A program made the translations under genes and the position numbers. DNA of 64,000 bases from Haberlea rhodopensis. Its lineage: Eukaryota; Streptophyta; Magnoliopsida; Lamiales; Gesneriaceae. The stretch covers positions 27,736 through 91,735 of the forward strand of contig CAJQUN010001205.1 in assembly GCA_907163345.1 (NCBI GenBank), in the 5' to 3' direction. The notes under the pieces were generated by a model, which searched no databases, was not told where the DNA came from, and worked only from the letters and a program-made list of their open reading frames with translations. Positions 44,681 through 57,880 of this stretch are shown piece after piece; within the stretch, counting starts at the first letter, position 1, and the number at the start of each line of letters is the position of its first letter.

Positions 44681-46214
44681 ACTGCATACATGAGATTCAT
44701 TTACATATTGAAGAAGTGGGTTACGACACTTAGATTCTTTTTCACGGTCATTTGGTTTTTTGAATCATTCTTGATATTGGAATTGGAGGATGTTAATAGC
44801 ATCATCAGTATTGTTCGCAAAAACGGTCGCGGAATGGCTAGAACGGCAGTTGTCGTGGTAAAGTTTCATGTTAAAGTAGATGTGTAATTATAACATTGAT
44901 TTCACGGCCGCTACGAAACGGAACGGCGATTTCGCTGATGACGATTTCGCAGCCCGGAATTTTGATTTAACAATTTGTCTAATACCTAATTATTAAATGT
45001 CAAAGTAATTGGAACGACAGCTTTCGCGACACTATCTGCGAACGTGTCGGCGAACCATGATCATGACTTAAAGTGTTCTATTGAAAAAATTTAGCAGAAG
45101 GAAAATCAAAATCAGGACGTATTATTCATACTGCTATATACATTTCATTGAAGTTGAGAAGATTAATATAAAGAAACTTGAAAAAATACCAACCATATCC
45201 TTAGAAAAGAAAAGGAAAAAAACCAGCTTTCATAAAGGTGCAAAGCTCAATTAAAAACAGCTAACCAAGTTTATATACCAATCAATATGCTAAATATATT
45301 TACCCTTTTAACCTTTCATTTGAATTTTCTGCAATTCAATACTTTCCAGATTCATAACTCATTACAAAAGTCTCTTATTGTGTGAAATCAAAGAATATGG
45401 AAAAAAAATAAACCATACAAAATATCTTACTCTCAGGGAATTACACCTCAGTTTCCAAAAGAATACGTGTTGAACTTCTTGTCTTATCAGTGTTATAAGT
45501 CGTAGAGCAAATACACAATACCAGGATGTGACCCTCCAGATAAAAGCAAATATTGCCAATAACTAAATTTTTATTCCAATATTCACACTTAATGCCTTGT
45601 GTTTCCGTTGTTTCCGTAGTGCAGAAAATTATGAAAACCAGGCGTTACGTGGATATGAAATAAAAAATTTATTTCTTGTTAAATTCATATTTAAGTTTAG
45701 CCAGCAAGTCATTTTCAATTGCTAGAATTGTTTAATCGTTCTTGAGACATAGTTGAAAACTACCTTTTTACCCTTAATTTTATAATACTTCTTTCTGTTA
45801 ATACAACTGTAAATGTTATACTATATAATAATTTATATGTTCTAAATTTTATATTCTCGAATTTCTTTTCTGGAAAAAACTCAGCATCAAAATTTTTCTC
45901 AAAATTTATAATAAGAATGCATAAAGATTAGACTTGGAATATATGTTATCTTTTATTGAGAAAAAGATAAGATAATAACACACAAAATCCAATTAATAGT
46001 TGAGATAAAAGATTGTATTTTAAAAAAGAACGTGGTCTATTAATATGAATTATTAATTAGCATAAATATAAGGATATAATTTGTTAAAAATCTTAACTAA
46101 TTTAAACAGAATTAATGTATGATAAATTACAATTAAAATGAAAGAAATCTATCTATCCTAGGATTAACTAGCTTATGAATTGGTGTGAGTAACAATAAAT
46201 TAGGCATAATTTTA

Positions 46215-46250
<36 letters not shown>

Positions 46251-46489
46251 CATTTTTCAAAGTCATCATTAATAATTAGGTTGTACAGAAATAAGTTAAT
46301 TAAATCCTTCCAATCAGACGTTATCTTTGATAAACAATTTAGCTACATATTAATCTCTATCTATTAATAATCAACCTATGAATTGAATTAGGAAGGCCTA
46401 AAGGAAAATGCCTTAGCGGCTTCCCACTTAAGCCGCCCCACTTGAGCCACCTCTTTTTATAAATATACATCTGGAGTCAGAATTATAGA
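44681..46489. other. Mostly AT-rich non-coding; possible transposon ends
   Basis: 44800-45060 has repeated AACGGC/GAACGG/TTTCGC words (for example GGAACGGCGATTTCGC) resembling the subterminal repeats near 57130 and 57700-57860. 45060-46210 shows nothing that I can assign. Confidence 0.35.
46221..46248. repeat. (AT)n microsatellite
   Basis: About 14 AT units. Confidence 0.93.
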
Positions 46490-46689
46490 ATGGTTCAGAT
46501 ATGTAACCCAAGACTTAAACACGTGAGCTCCAGCACCACTGCAATTCCGAATAAATAAGAACAGGTCAAAAGCAATGCAAGTTCATCAGATTGAAGAAAG
46601 CTGAAAACAATGTGATAAATCAAACAAGACCTTCTATCCATCTTTCCAATTTTTCTTGCGATGATCTCACGAACAACGAAGTGGCTCAT

Positions 46690-47790
46690 ACAATCAACAG
46701 AAGGTATTATAACTTGAGGAAGCTACAACAAAATCTAAGAATCCAAGGAAAATGAATAACTCTCTATATTCATATGAATCATTTAGCAATTTATATGTTG
46801 AGTTCCAACGTGTGGGTATATCTCGTGGAACTTTTCTAGGTCGCATGTCATTAACCTTACAAAACTTACCCCATTGTTTCATCAAACTCGGATGGGACCA
46901 CAAATAAGATAAATTCATTTTAATTGATTGAATCTGATTATCTAACGATCTTAATCCATCTTACACACATAAGTTCAAAATATGGCAAATATGAAAAAAT
47001 AGACCACCAATAGCAGGTTGACAAACACTTTTAAGATTTTCAATACTCAATATGTTAGAACTAGCATTATCAAATGACACAGAAAAAACTTAGAAGTTAA
47101 ACCACATTCTTCTAAAATTACACAAATCAATTGAGAAATATTATGTGCGGTGTGTGCTTCATTGAACACTCGATATGCAATCAACCTTTTTTGAATTGAC
47201 CAAGAATTATCTATCCAATGACAAGTAATACCCATGTACGAATTATTTTGCCAATAATCACTCCAAATATCAAAGCATATAGAAACTTTATTCGTCAAAG
47301 TACTAAATAATGTAATTAATTCTTTCTTTTTTGACGAACTAATTTTTTAAGTGTTCATGTGACTGTGCTCCTAGGAACACATTTAGCAGCAAATTGTAGA
47401 GATTCATGACATTGATCTTCAAAACCAAATCTAGATGCAATACTAAAGAAAGATGTTTTATAGAGATAAATTTTGCCATCGATTCTCTTAATTGTGCATC
47501 CGTGTATTTGAAAAATGGAGAGTCGGTACCTTCACCGAGGAATGAAATCTAGACAGTTGAGTTTGAGAAGAATCATTACCAAACTCCACTGGTTGTTTCG
47601 TTTCGATATGATGCTTCAATGTTCCATTGCCACCACACCACTTTGAAACTTATACGAACTGGTACAATATTTGCACTTGGGGCGCATCTCTCGGGATGGA
47701 AGAGTCGCCTTCTCAAAATGTTTTGTAAAAATCGATGATTTAAGTGGAGGCATATATCTTACCTTTGTTTGCGCACTGTCTTCGGTATCA
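46690..47790 (-). pseudogene. hAT transposase (BED zinc finger type), decayed
   Basis: Read on the minus strand from 47790: a BED-type finger with CKYCTSSYKF and a downstream His; then KVSICFDIWSDYWQNNSYMG, ITCHWIDNSW and QKRLIAYRVFNEAHTAHNIS (47298-47047); then RPRKVPRDIPTRWNSTYKLL (46918-46694). These are successive blocks of the RICESLEEPER-like hAT transposase. Stops and frame changes separate them, and the C-terminal dimerisation block is not seen. Distinct from the hAT at 40247. Confidence 0.85.
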
Positions 47791-48210
47791 TGTGTAGCAA
47801 AAGGATCAACCTTCTCAACGGTCAGGAGATCCTGACCGTTGATCTACAATGGATAGGAGATCCTGGGGTTCCGTTTAAAAAAAATTATAAAAAATTTAAC
47901 ACGTAAACCTCGGTTCCACGCTACCAACTAATATCAGCCGTTGGTTTCGAATTAAAAAAAAAGAAGCAAAAAACGTGGAATCAGCGGTTCCATGGGTTTT
48001 TTGAACCATGAACCGTAACCGGCCCATACAGTGATGGACCGGTTACGATTTGGACCTGGTCAACGAGTAACCGGCCCGTTGACCCGGTTACGGGTCTGGG
48101 CCGGGCCACAGGTTTCAATAAACCAGAGTCATGTCTAGTAGGAACAGGTCCTGCAAGTTGTATATAGACAGGACCAAGGTGTTAAAACTATGGTTACGAT
48201 TTAACCATTA
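47791..48210. other. Subterminal-repeat-like region of a hAT-type element
   Basis: Repeated CCGGTTACG, CGGCCCGTTGACCCGG and GGTTCC words (47880-48120), with related words at about 49440-49500 beyond the MITE at 48211. Probably the end of the hAT element whose transposase lies at 46690. Confidence 0.5.
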
Positions 48211-49115
48211 TGGTGCGTTTGGTAGGTATGATAGAATAAGTGATTGATAAAAATTTGATGGATAAATAGATGATTATTAAAGTAACAGATAAATAATATT
48301 GTGTTTCGTGTCTATGATTAGTAACACGTGTAAAATAATAATGGGTTGATTAAAAATGGTATAAATATAAAATAGGTATTAAAATGGCCGAAATATCCTT
48401 GAATGTATTTTCACTTCTTCATTATAATATTCCAAATTATTTTATTTAAAAAATAATTTTTATATTCTATCAAATATTTATTTAAAAATTTATATTTATA
48501 AATATATTTACATATTAAATATTTTTTAATTAATTCAATTTATTTATATATTTAGTTCACTCTGGTGAATAAAAATAACCAATTAAACATGAATAATATT
48601 AAATTAAAAATATTGGTGAATCGAAAATAACCGATTAAACGACCACAATATATTTTTATATTAAACATTGAATTTAAGTAATGCAATTTATTTAAATATT
48701 CAATTCAAAAATTTATTTAAATATTTAATCTATATTAATTATTTAATTAATTTATTTATTTAATTACATTAAAATAAATTAATTTTTTAATTACTTTAAT
48801 TATTAATAGAATATTACAATGAATCAAATCAAAAAGAGTATATATAAATAAACCGATACTACAAAATTTATTTAAACCATACAATAAAAATAATACAAAT
48901 GTAGTAAAGGACATTATTGTTATTTGCACGCATTATCATGCATACTGTACAAACATGGATTGTTAAACCTATGGGGGTATGTGGGTTTGTTAATCAAGCC
49001 CTAATACCACTTTATCATGTATCCACATGATTATGATGGTTTATTAAAAAAACAAATCAAACAATGGATACAACAAGATAAGTATCAACAATCACACATA
49101 ATACCAAATGTACCC
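48211..49115. mobile_element. PIF/Harbinger-like MITE, about 905 bp
   Basis: Left end TGGTGCGTTTGGTAGGTATG and right end (minus strand) GGGTACATTTGGTATTATG, each bounded by TTA (48208-48210 and 49116-49118). Internal AT-rich sequence resembles 19172-19510. No coding capacity. Confidence 0.62.
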
Positions 49116-50129
49116 TTAATTGTTTAAAACAATTAAAAAATACTGTTTGAATGTGTTTTTCTCCATGAAATAATCATAATAACGTAAAATAAATTTAACC
49201 TCGAATAATCAAAAAATATATATGATATATTTATTTGATTAATATATATAAATTATATCACGAAGTGCATAACAAAACATTATTCGTAAAAAGTTAATCA
49301 TTTCCCAATTCTGGATCATGATATTTGTTTTAAATTTTAAAAAAATTCAAAATATTAAAATATATAGGATTTGGATATAATGAAACATAATTGGCCCACC
49401 AACAGAAAAAAGTTATTTATGGTTCTGATTCAACAAATTGCCTCAATGGATAACTGTTTCGTTGACCCGGTTATAGGTCCGACTAGAACCATGGCCATAT
49501 CTAGGTGTATCCCTCACAACATGGTAAGTTAAAGGAGATATATTTTAATAATCATTATTAATTTTTTTTATGTATTGTAGACAATAAAATATACTCTCTT
49601 TTTAAAATAATCTCAATTAAAAATTTAAAACTCTCATTTAGAATCTTATTAGTTTTTTCCGTTGAAATTTATATAGTAATTATTATATTATAATATATAC
49701 ATAATTACTTTTTTTGAACAAACCTATGTGTTCGAGTCATTACAAGGAATCCATATGACTAATCAATATGCCACTGCCTTGATTGTAGGTTTGGAATCGG
49801 GTCAGGTTTCAGATAATCGAGATAATCGGGCTATTACATAGTTCCAAAATCACACAACTAGGCAATATCATAAATGATTTTACGGTTTCTTGCAATTTTA
49901 AGATCAACTATTGAAATATTGTTGATATTGACAAATATACTATAACAAAATAGAATAAAGGCTCAATATCATAATCACATAAATCAAAATCAATATGTAT
50001 ATTTAAATTAAATAAATCATAAATAAATTCATATATAGGTGTAGGCCCATAATAAAATACCTACCACAACTTTGAAATTTAGGCTTTGGGACAGAAATAA
50101 CAATTTGTAAGTGGTATTCTTAGTGTGGT

Positions 50130-50700
50130 AATCAAATACTGACAAAAATTCCTGTCAAACAACAAGTATTCCTTTGGGCCAACTTAATATTAACATGAAA
50201 ATCTGATAATTGTCACATATTTATACCACAAATGCATATGTAATCCGGTCAAATATGATATTCCTTTAGGACGATTAATATCCGCATGAATTACATACAC
50301 ATAACAATCTCAAATATTATGTTTTTCGTCAAGCCAAAAAATAATATTCCTTTAGGCCGATTATTTTTCGTATAGAACTACACACTATAATACCAATTAT
50401 CGTGTCTACAATCTGGCCAAAAAATAGCATTCATTTGGGCCAATTACTTCCGCATGGATTTAAACAAACTATAATGCCGAACCGTGTCTACAATCTGGCA
50501 AAAAAATAACATTCTTTTAGGCCGATTAATTTTCGCATAGATTTAGACACGATTTAAAATAAAATATTGTGTTTACATTCAGTCTTGTCAAATCTTGTCA
50601 AAAATAAGATTCATTTGGGCCGATTAATTTCCGCATAAACTTAAAAACGCAATCTGGCAAAAAATAACCTTCCTTTCGACCCGTTATTTTTCGCATAGAA
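50130..50700. repeat. Degenerate tandem repeat, about 90-100-bp unit, 6-7 copies
   Basis: Units contain ATTCCTTTAGGCCGATTAAT then TTTCGCATAGA and, in several, GTGTCTACAATCTGGC. Copies are strongly diverged. Confidence 0.75.
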
Positions 50701-51820
50701 ACATAATTTATTTATTCCTTAACAATATTAACATATCCCAATAAACAAATTTGAATAACATAAATCATTTACCGATAAATAATTCAAAATTAATTTAAAA
50801 TATAGGATATCAATGCAACCCAGAAAATTTCACAGAAAAATTTAATTTAATTTAAAAGGTTATGATAAAAGGCAAAACTGAGTCACCAATATAACTAAAA
50901 TCCGTATGCAAGAAATAAAATTTCTTATATCTCATAATTATTCACCACCAAGTATTTTAGCGACATAAACAAAAATGATAAAATAATGAATAATACTAAA
51001 TTAATTTTATTTCATGCCACTAAAATTTTGTAATATCAAAATCACTTAAATGTCAATTTATTTTCACGAGCAAAGTCAAAATCAATTTCATAAGTCAAAA
51101 CTCAGGAAATCAGAACCAGACAGACCCTTAAATGAACCAAAACCTAATTCCCAAATTCAAACCCTAATTGCAAAACCCTAAACCTAGATTCACATCCAAT
51201 TCACACCACCGCCAGCCGGAACCCTCGTCTGCGACCGCCATACATAAGTCCATAGTAACAACCGACCACCACTTTAAGGTTGCCTCCAATCAACAACTGT
51301 AGATCGGGCGATACTTTTCGAACAAATTGCATCATGCAATTTCCCTTCAAAATCTGGCCATATTCGAACGTTCAAGAACCAATAACCGCGCACCAGCCAC
51401 ATGCTACAACTTAATCGGCGTTTAACGTCGAGCCCGTAGTCAAGATGACCAAAAAATGATCTAAAACGACCCAAGAGATTAATCGCGGAGATCGAAATCA
51501 CGATTTTTTGGTCTCCTTTCGCGGCGGTTTCTGGATGGATACGATCGTCCCTGTGGACTGTGGCAGTCGTCCCGTCATGGTTTGCCTTACAACACCGACG
51601 ATCGATCGATTATACCTTATCCCGGCAGCCCCAAAACCATAGGTTCCAATTAATTTCGATTTGGCCCAAATTTTCTTTTCCTCTATATTAATTTTAGGAA
51701 TCGAACCCATATCAAGAAATCTCAACATATAAATTATATTAGTTCAATAATCCATGAGTTAAATCCAAATTTCATGAAAATTTATTAACAAAATAAATTC
51801 TCAATGATTTAACATGAACA

Positions 51821-51832
51821 GCTCTGATACAA
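51821..51832 (-). other. Primer-binding site (tRNA-Met-like), minus strand
   Basis: The minus strand reads TTGTATCAGAGC two bases inside the LTR end TTCTAACA. One mismatch to the usual TGGTATCAGAGC. Confidence 0.65.
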
Positions 51833-51834
51833 CT

Positions 51835-52246
51835 TGTTAGAATAACCTTATAGATGAAAACTTTCATCTTAATTCCAAATCTCATATTAAATCATTAAGA
51901 AATATAGATAAATATATCTGAATCCATAATAGTTGATATTCATGCAGATCTGAGTACTATGGTCTTCCAAATCTTTACAATTAGCCTTGAGAGTCCTTTA
52001 GTATTCTCTCACGCTCTCTAAATGTTGACGAAATACAGATAGAATAACTCAATCGTGTGACTTGGGGTCCATGACCCATTAGTCTCTACACATTAAATGC
52101 CAATACCATATTTAGATGTTAGTAGCCCAACTTTATTAACCTTATTCTGATCACTTTATTTGGGATAAATTTTAAGATAGCCTACAATATACACAATCAA
52201 TTACAGATGTAGGTCTACATAACAAATTATATTCCGACAAAATCAT
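51835..52246 (-). repeat. 5' LTR of a coding-free element, minus orientation
   Basis: On the minus strand it runs from TGTCGGAATATAATTTG to GTTATTCTAACA, about 410 bp, followed by the primer site. Its first roughly 200 bp are included in the inverted duplication listed next. Confidence 0.65.
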
Positions 52247-53289
52247 CTACTTAAACGTAGCATAATCCTCATTAAAGCCTGCTGCTTTTATGAGTGTCGT
52301 ATCCTTGGCGCAATGCATGGCTTAATTTCTACACATGCTCTGGAAACACTTATGCTATCCATCTGTTCCATTCATCCTTAAGTGGGCCTTAATAGTAACT
52401 TCTCATGACTACACAATTGTAACCCCCTATAATTATAGACAACTACACAAGTGCATCCTTCTATCATTTTGTTGTCCACTCTACATATATCTTTCTGGAT
52501 TACTACAGTCAATATGATTGGGATAACTATTGTATCAATTTGAAAGGGCCAGTTTGTAAATCATCCCTGCCTAATATAGTGGGTAGGAAGTGCCTTATAT
52601 AGTGGGTAGGAAGTGCCTTTTGATAACATAATTGTGATTTGAATTCAATGCTCTGTGATGAGAGGGAAGTAGAGGAGAATGAAAACATGCACGACAGTAC
52701 ACAGAGCATTGAATTCAAATCACAATTATGTTATCAAAAGGCACATCCTACCCATTATATTAGGCAGGAATGATTTACAAACTGGCCATTTCAAATTGAT
52801 AAAATAGTTATCCCAATCATATTGACTGTAGTAATCCAGAAGGATATATGTAGAGTGGACAACAAAATGATAGAAGGATGCACTTGTGTAGTTGTCTATA
52901 ATTATAGGGGGTTACAATTGTGTAGTCATGAGAAGTTACCATTAAGGCCCACTTAAGGATGAATGGAACAGATGGATAGCATAAGTGTTTCCAGAGCATG
53001 TGTAGAAACTAAGCCATGCATTGCGCCAAGGATACGACTATCATAAAAGCACCAGGCTTTAATGAGGATTATGCTACGTTTAAGTAGATGATTTTGTTGG
53101 AATATAATTTGTTATGTAGACCTACATCTGTAATTGAATGTGTATTGTAGGCTATCTAAAAATTTAGCCCAAATAAAGTGATCAGAATAATGTTAATAAA
53201 GTTGGGCTACAAACATCTAATTATGGTATGTACATTTAATGTGTAGAGACCAATGAATCATGGACCCCAATTCACACGATTGAGTCATT
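52043..53289. repeat. Long inverted duplication, arms about 600 bp, 42-nt loop
   Basis: Left arm 52043-52657 (615 bp) and right arm 52700-53289 (590 bp) are reverse complements with few differences; the two 60-residue translations from opposite arms differ at two positions. The spacer 52658-52699 contains GAGGGAAGTAGAGGAGAATG. The left arm alone has a 25-bp tandem duplication (TATAGTGGGTAGGAAGTGCC, about 52574-52620), which explains the length difference. Each arm contains the first 200 bp of the LTR plus about 400 bp of its outer flank. Confidence 0.95.
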
Positions 53290-54412
53290 TTATTTTTTAT
53301 GTATTTTATACATATATATATATTATATTATATTATATTACATTACATCATATTATATAAAAAATTGAAAAAGGGTTTCAAAAATAAAACATCAAAATGA
53401 AACCCATGGCTTCCAATTTTTTTTAAAAAAACTATAACCTGCAACTTCAAATAAAGGGTTCTGAATTTTTTTTTTTTAAAATTTTTTTTTTAAAAAAACC
53501 CAATAACAAGTTCCTATATTTTGGTATACCGTTTCCGATTCACGGTATTTTGTAAATTTTTTTTATTTTATATAATATTGTGATAAAAATATCCCGCAGC
53601 AGGTTGCCTGTGGGAGGGAGTAAGCGTGACCTATAGCAAGGAACGTCTGGCGAAAGCAAAGTTGGCCCTCTATCGCATAAACTTTCTGGTAATCGCATGG
53701 AACGAGGCATGCCTGGAGTAACAGAACAAATGCTAAAAAAAAATGTGGGCAAATCTACCAAAGGAAAAATGTTGGAAACAGTAAACCCCAAACCGACAAA
53801 GTAACTTTTACGAGGGGAAAACCATACCAAGTAACCAAAGAGTTCCAACCTTTATGCATGCACCTCCCTACAAGTGCTGTCTAAATAGGACCACCGACCA
53901 CCACCAACTCACTTGAGGAAGATGAGTGTAGATTCCTCAGAAAGGCTCACCATTTACCTGCAGGAAAGAGACCAAAAAAATAAATCAGAATCGAAATGCA
54001 GCCCTCGGTGATCATAAAACCAAATCTTCTCAACACCACATCAGTACCATAATTTGATTGGCCTTTGATGTGTAATAATAAATAATTGAAACAAAACATG
54101 TCCTTTGGGATTTGGATGACAGACACAACAGCCTAAGCTCAGAATAATTTTTTTTTTCAGTTTGAAACAAAAAGACATGGACCCGAATATCAGTAAAAAA
54201 AGATCAGCATGGCAAACATGGCAGCCTAAAAACGGTGATTTAAAAAACACCTGAAAACAGCTATTGTTTCAGCTTTATTGTCTTAAACACAAGACATGGC
54301 AGCCCAAACTCAAACAAACCAAGCTTTTTTTAATAGTCTAATAACACCCAAAAAAAAAAAAAAATTAACCCAAAGAAGGCAAACAATGAGCCGATATAGA
54401 CAACATTAATAT
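53290..54412. other. AT-rich stretch with one unexplained open frame
   Basis: TATATTATATTATATT repeats at 53315-53355. A 102-codon minus-strand frame (53848-53540), with MPRSMRLPESLCDRGPTLLS then PDVPCYRSRLLPPTGNLL, has a more gene-like composition than its surroundings, but I do not recognise it. Nothing else assigned. Confidence 0.35.
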
Positions 54413-54740
54413 TGTTAGAAATGTATCGATTTATTCAACTATGCACCAGAAGCTTCTTGAGGCAGTTGGAGGAGGTTACCTTGCAACTTGTTTACTGGCT
54501 GAGAGGCAAGCATATAACCTGCTGTGCAGGTGACTTATTCCTACCTCTATATAAAGCATGAAGGCTCAAGAGGCAGGAGAGAGGAGGAGAGGCACTAAAA
54601 ACAGAAAAGAAAATGTGAGACACACAAGAGATGGAGTGGCATGGCAGTGAGTGAGAGATTGAGAGTTTTTTGAGGCAAAAGAGAAGTGAATTCATGTAAA
54701 AGGTGTATGTCTTATAAAAGGTGTATGTCTTATAAAGACG
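54413..54740 (+). promoter_or_regulatory. Promoter-like segment with TATA box, possibly an LTR U3
   Basis: A TGTTAGAAATG start at 54413 is followed by TACCTCTATATAAAGCATG at 54543 and a purine-rich leader. An 18-bp tandem duplication (AAAGGTGTATGTCTTATA) lies at 54699-54734. No second LTR copy or coding region is linked to it. Confidence 0.3.
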
Positions 54741-57120
54741 TTTTTCACCCCAGGCGAGCTATATGATGAACGAACCCTTTTTTTTTTTTTTGGTTAAACA
54801 AGGATTAACTATTTTCAGACCAGAGTGCAGATTACATTTCAGCTGGTAATTTTCTCAAAAAATCTTGATCAAAATATACGACACCATGTAATTTTCCACC
54901 TAGGTTAAGCCCTTTTATTTTGCGGGTTAAATTGCATGGCAAAGTAAAGGCTAAAACTGCTGAAAGTATTGCTAACATCATCGTTCATGTTTGCAGATAG
55001 AGAGAAGTAAAATAAAGTGAGCAAATAGGCAGAGCTTTACTTGTGTAGACCAAGGAACTAAATATGTGGCATGTCCCTAAAATGAATACCCTGCTGTAAA
55101 ACGTTTAGGAAAATAACACAAAAAAAAAAAAAAAAACACAAACCAAGACTGCTCACCTGAACCCGTAAAAAGCCAAGTATAGGAAGAAATGGGCAAAACA
55201 TGGGAAATTGTAAATAGCCACCAAGAAAGTGGGAAAACTGTAAGAACTGTAAGGCCAAAATCTCTAAAACACATACATCTCCCCCTAAACATCCTAAATA
55301 CCAAACACAGATTCTAAAAAGGAACATTCTCACTAATTATGGTGTCCATAGGTAACTCTGAAAAAAGCCACATATGAAAGTGTAGCACTGAAACATATGT
55401 AAATATACTATAGCACATTTAGAACACATTCAACAATAATTAAAGATAGCTTGTTCACACATATATTGAACTAAAAAAAAACAGTAAACAGATATAATGA
55501 AGAACCCTTTTTCTTCTAAAACAAAGTATAAGAATAAAAAATGGAGGACAAAATGAACAGTGTATAAAATTTGTTAAGAAGCACAAAATGTTAATGAGAA
55601 CTTCCATCCAATCCTCTATCAATTCAATGAGACACAACCTCAAGAAGTTCATAACTCACCAATGAAACAAAGCATAAACAAGAAAGATATATCCAACAGT
55701 TAGACAACTAACTTCACAGAATTTATCAGATAGCCCAAAAGACAATTTCATTCAACTAAACCAAATTAAGTATGGCAAAAAAAAGAAAATGAAAACAACA
55801 GTTTCTCTTTGGAAAAACTTTATTTAATAATAAATAAGGACAGTGTCTTTGAAAAACCTTGTTTAATCATAAATACAAAAAAGACGATGATAAAAAGAGA
55901 TTTTCTAATTTATAGTCTGCCAAAATTGAGCATTATTTTTTATTAACCTGAAAATAATTTATTTTATCCAAAATGAACAGAGTAAAAATAAGAATTAACC
56001 ACTCGAATTTAAATGCACCTGTCAACCAAGTCAAGACGGCATGTCAGAGAGGTCAATAGAGGACAACAATTAAAATATTCAAAGACAAAATGTTAAAAAA
56101 GTATAGAATTTATTTTGTCCTATCTTGGTCTTTGAAAATCGGACAAAAACTAAAGAATTTAATGAGGGGTTAGTATATTCTGCAGGAAAGGTTTTTATAC
56201 ACAGTGATGAAACTTTAATTTGGAATTTCAGTTTCATCACTGAGCAAAGTTTTGAAGTAAAGAAGATCTACAAAAATTGGGAAAAACAATATCTTCTAAT
56301 CAAGAAGAATAACAATGTAAAAAAAGTCCTCAATCAATTGTTGTGCTTTAAGATGCCCTATTCGCTGTACATACCACCAAGAATGAATAAAATTGTTCTT
56401 CAAACATCTAAATATGTTAAATTTTCATCACACTGTGTTACGACATAACCATTTTTTTTTCACTTCCTCGGTGTCATCACACTGTGTTAGGACATAACCA
56501 TTTTTCTCACTTCCTCTGTACTATGACACACCCAAGTCTGATAAATCGAACCCAAAGATCAAAACAAAGCAAACAAAAGTCAGGAGGTTTGAGTGTACAA
56601 CTAAAGTTTTGAAAAGAACACCAAAAACTACCCCAATCTGAGTCCTAACTCTTAAAATCATTCACATGCCAAACAAATCACGAGCTTGTATAAATGTAGA
56701 AGGAAACGAAAGATAAACACAAAACTCGGAGGCAAAAAATGGCAGGAGCATGGTGGAAGAAAACCCCACCTACAGCAGCAAAAACATTAGCAGAAATAGG
56801 GAAAAATTATGAAATTGCAGAAAACCGAGGAATATATATAGCAAACGAGCCAAACCACAGAATTTGAGGCAACCACCGAAGGTATGGGGAAGAACAGATA
56901 ACGACCATATCTCCTGCAAAAAAAAAAGAAAATGTAAGCACGCCACCACCAAATCATGACGAAACAAATTCAACCATAGACTCAAATCATCCCTTCCCGA
57001 CGTCCCTCATCAGCTGACTGTCAGGCGACAGAGAGAGGGAAAACAGTAAAATCATTAAATGCAATCGTACGTACGTGAACCCATAGGAGATGAATGCGAA
57101 GCAACGAGAGCATATTTCGC
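54741..57120. other. A-rich non-coding stretch, nothing assigned
   Basis: Several open frames of 60-107 codons on both strands have low-complexity, Phe/Leu- or Lys/Asn-rich products and no recognisable domain. The longest on the plus strand (56125-56448) encodes MVFENRTKTKEFNEG... and is unassigned. Confidence 0.4.
56426..56519. repeat. Tandem duplication, 49-bp unit x 2
   Basis: CATCACACTGTGTTACGACA at 56426 and CATCACACTGTGTTAGGACA at 56475, both followed by TAACCATTTTT and CACTTCCTC. Confidence 0.9.
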
Positions 57121-57880
57121 ACTCGTGGGAACGGTGTGCAGAATGCAGAACGGAAGATATCGTTTCAATTTCAATATTTCACGAAACGGTCACGGCGTGA
57201 ATTTTTTTAAATAATATTAAAAATTCAAAAAAAATAAATATTTTGACAAAAAAAATTCATATTCTTTAATTATTAAATGATATTTAAAAGATTACTTTTA
57301 AAAAATAACAAATTATTTTTTTTTAAATCTCATTTACACTTTATTAAAACATAAATTTATCTTCAATATATACTAAAATTTTCACAACCATATCAAAACT
57401 ATTTTATTTTCATATCATAATATTAATAAAAAATAAAATATACAAACTAAATGAAATATTTTCATTTAATTTTTAACTATTTAAATTTTCAACTAACTTG
57501 CAAAATCATTAAATCTTATGTACACTTTATTAGAACCAATATTTATCATCAATATCACAGAATATTTTTTATCATTTTGTTTACAAAAATAAAATTATTT
57601 CACAAATCATTTAATTATAAATTAATTAAAATACACATAACAATTTATTTAATTAATTAAACACAAATTGGATATGTCTAACAACTTTTATATTTCAAAA
57701 TCCACCGTTCCACCGATAAATCGTCATTTTTTGTCTGTTTCATAGTTCCATTCCACCGATAAATCACCGTTTTTTATCCGTGGAACACCGTTCCAAAGCA
57801 ATCTCCTTAACTACCCGGATCTTTGGAGCGGCAAGCGGTGTTCCAAACCTAGAACGACCGTTATGGAGGAAGGACGAAGT
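57121..57880. mobile_element. Probable non-autonomous DNA element
   Basis: The left side (GAACGGAAGATATCGTTTC, CACGAAACGGTCACGG) and right side (CCACCGTTCCACCGATAAAT, GGAACACCGTTCCAAAG) carry inverted GAACGG/CCGTTC words around an AT-rich centre. Exact ends and target duplication not resolved. Confidence 0.4.

Larger units (their letters stand above)
49116..51834 (-). other. Coding-free interior of a minus-strand LTR element, plus flank
   Basis: From 51834 downward on the minus strand follows the interior of the LTR element at 51835-52246. I see no gag or pol frame. It holds the degenerate tandem array at 50130-50700 and, near 51596, a single CGATCGATCGAT. The partner LTR was not found, so the 3' boundary is unknown. 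Confidence 0.4.

Noticed and set aside
51690..51712. tRNA-like T-arm (GGTTCGATTCC on the minus strand)
   Set aside because: No D-arm, anticodon arm or acceptor stem can be formed around it.
52335..52999. Two near-identical 60-codon open frames on opposite strands
   Set aside because: They are the two arms of the inverted duplication; no coding signature.
54430..54700. miRNA precursor-like sequence around GGCATGGCAGTGAGTGAGAG
   Set aside because: I could not find a matching star arm to form a stable hairpin; the segment looks more like a TATA-containing LTR or promoter.
55058..55333. Overlapping Phe/Leu-rich open frames on the minus strand (also 55077-55304, 56770-56985)
   Set aside because: Low-complexity products expected from A-rich DNA read in reverse; no conserved motif or splice structure.
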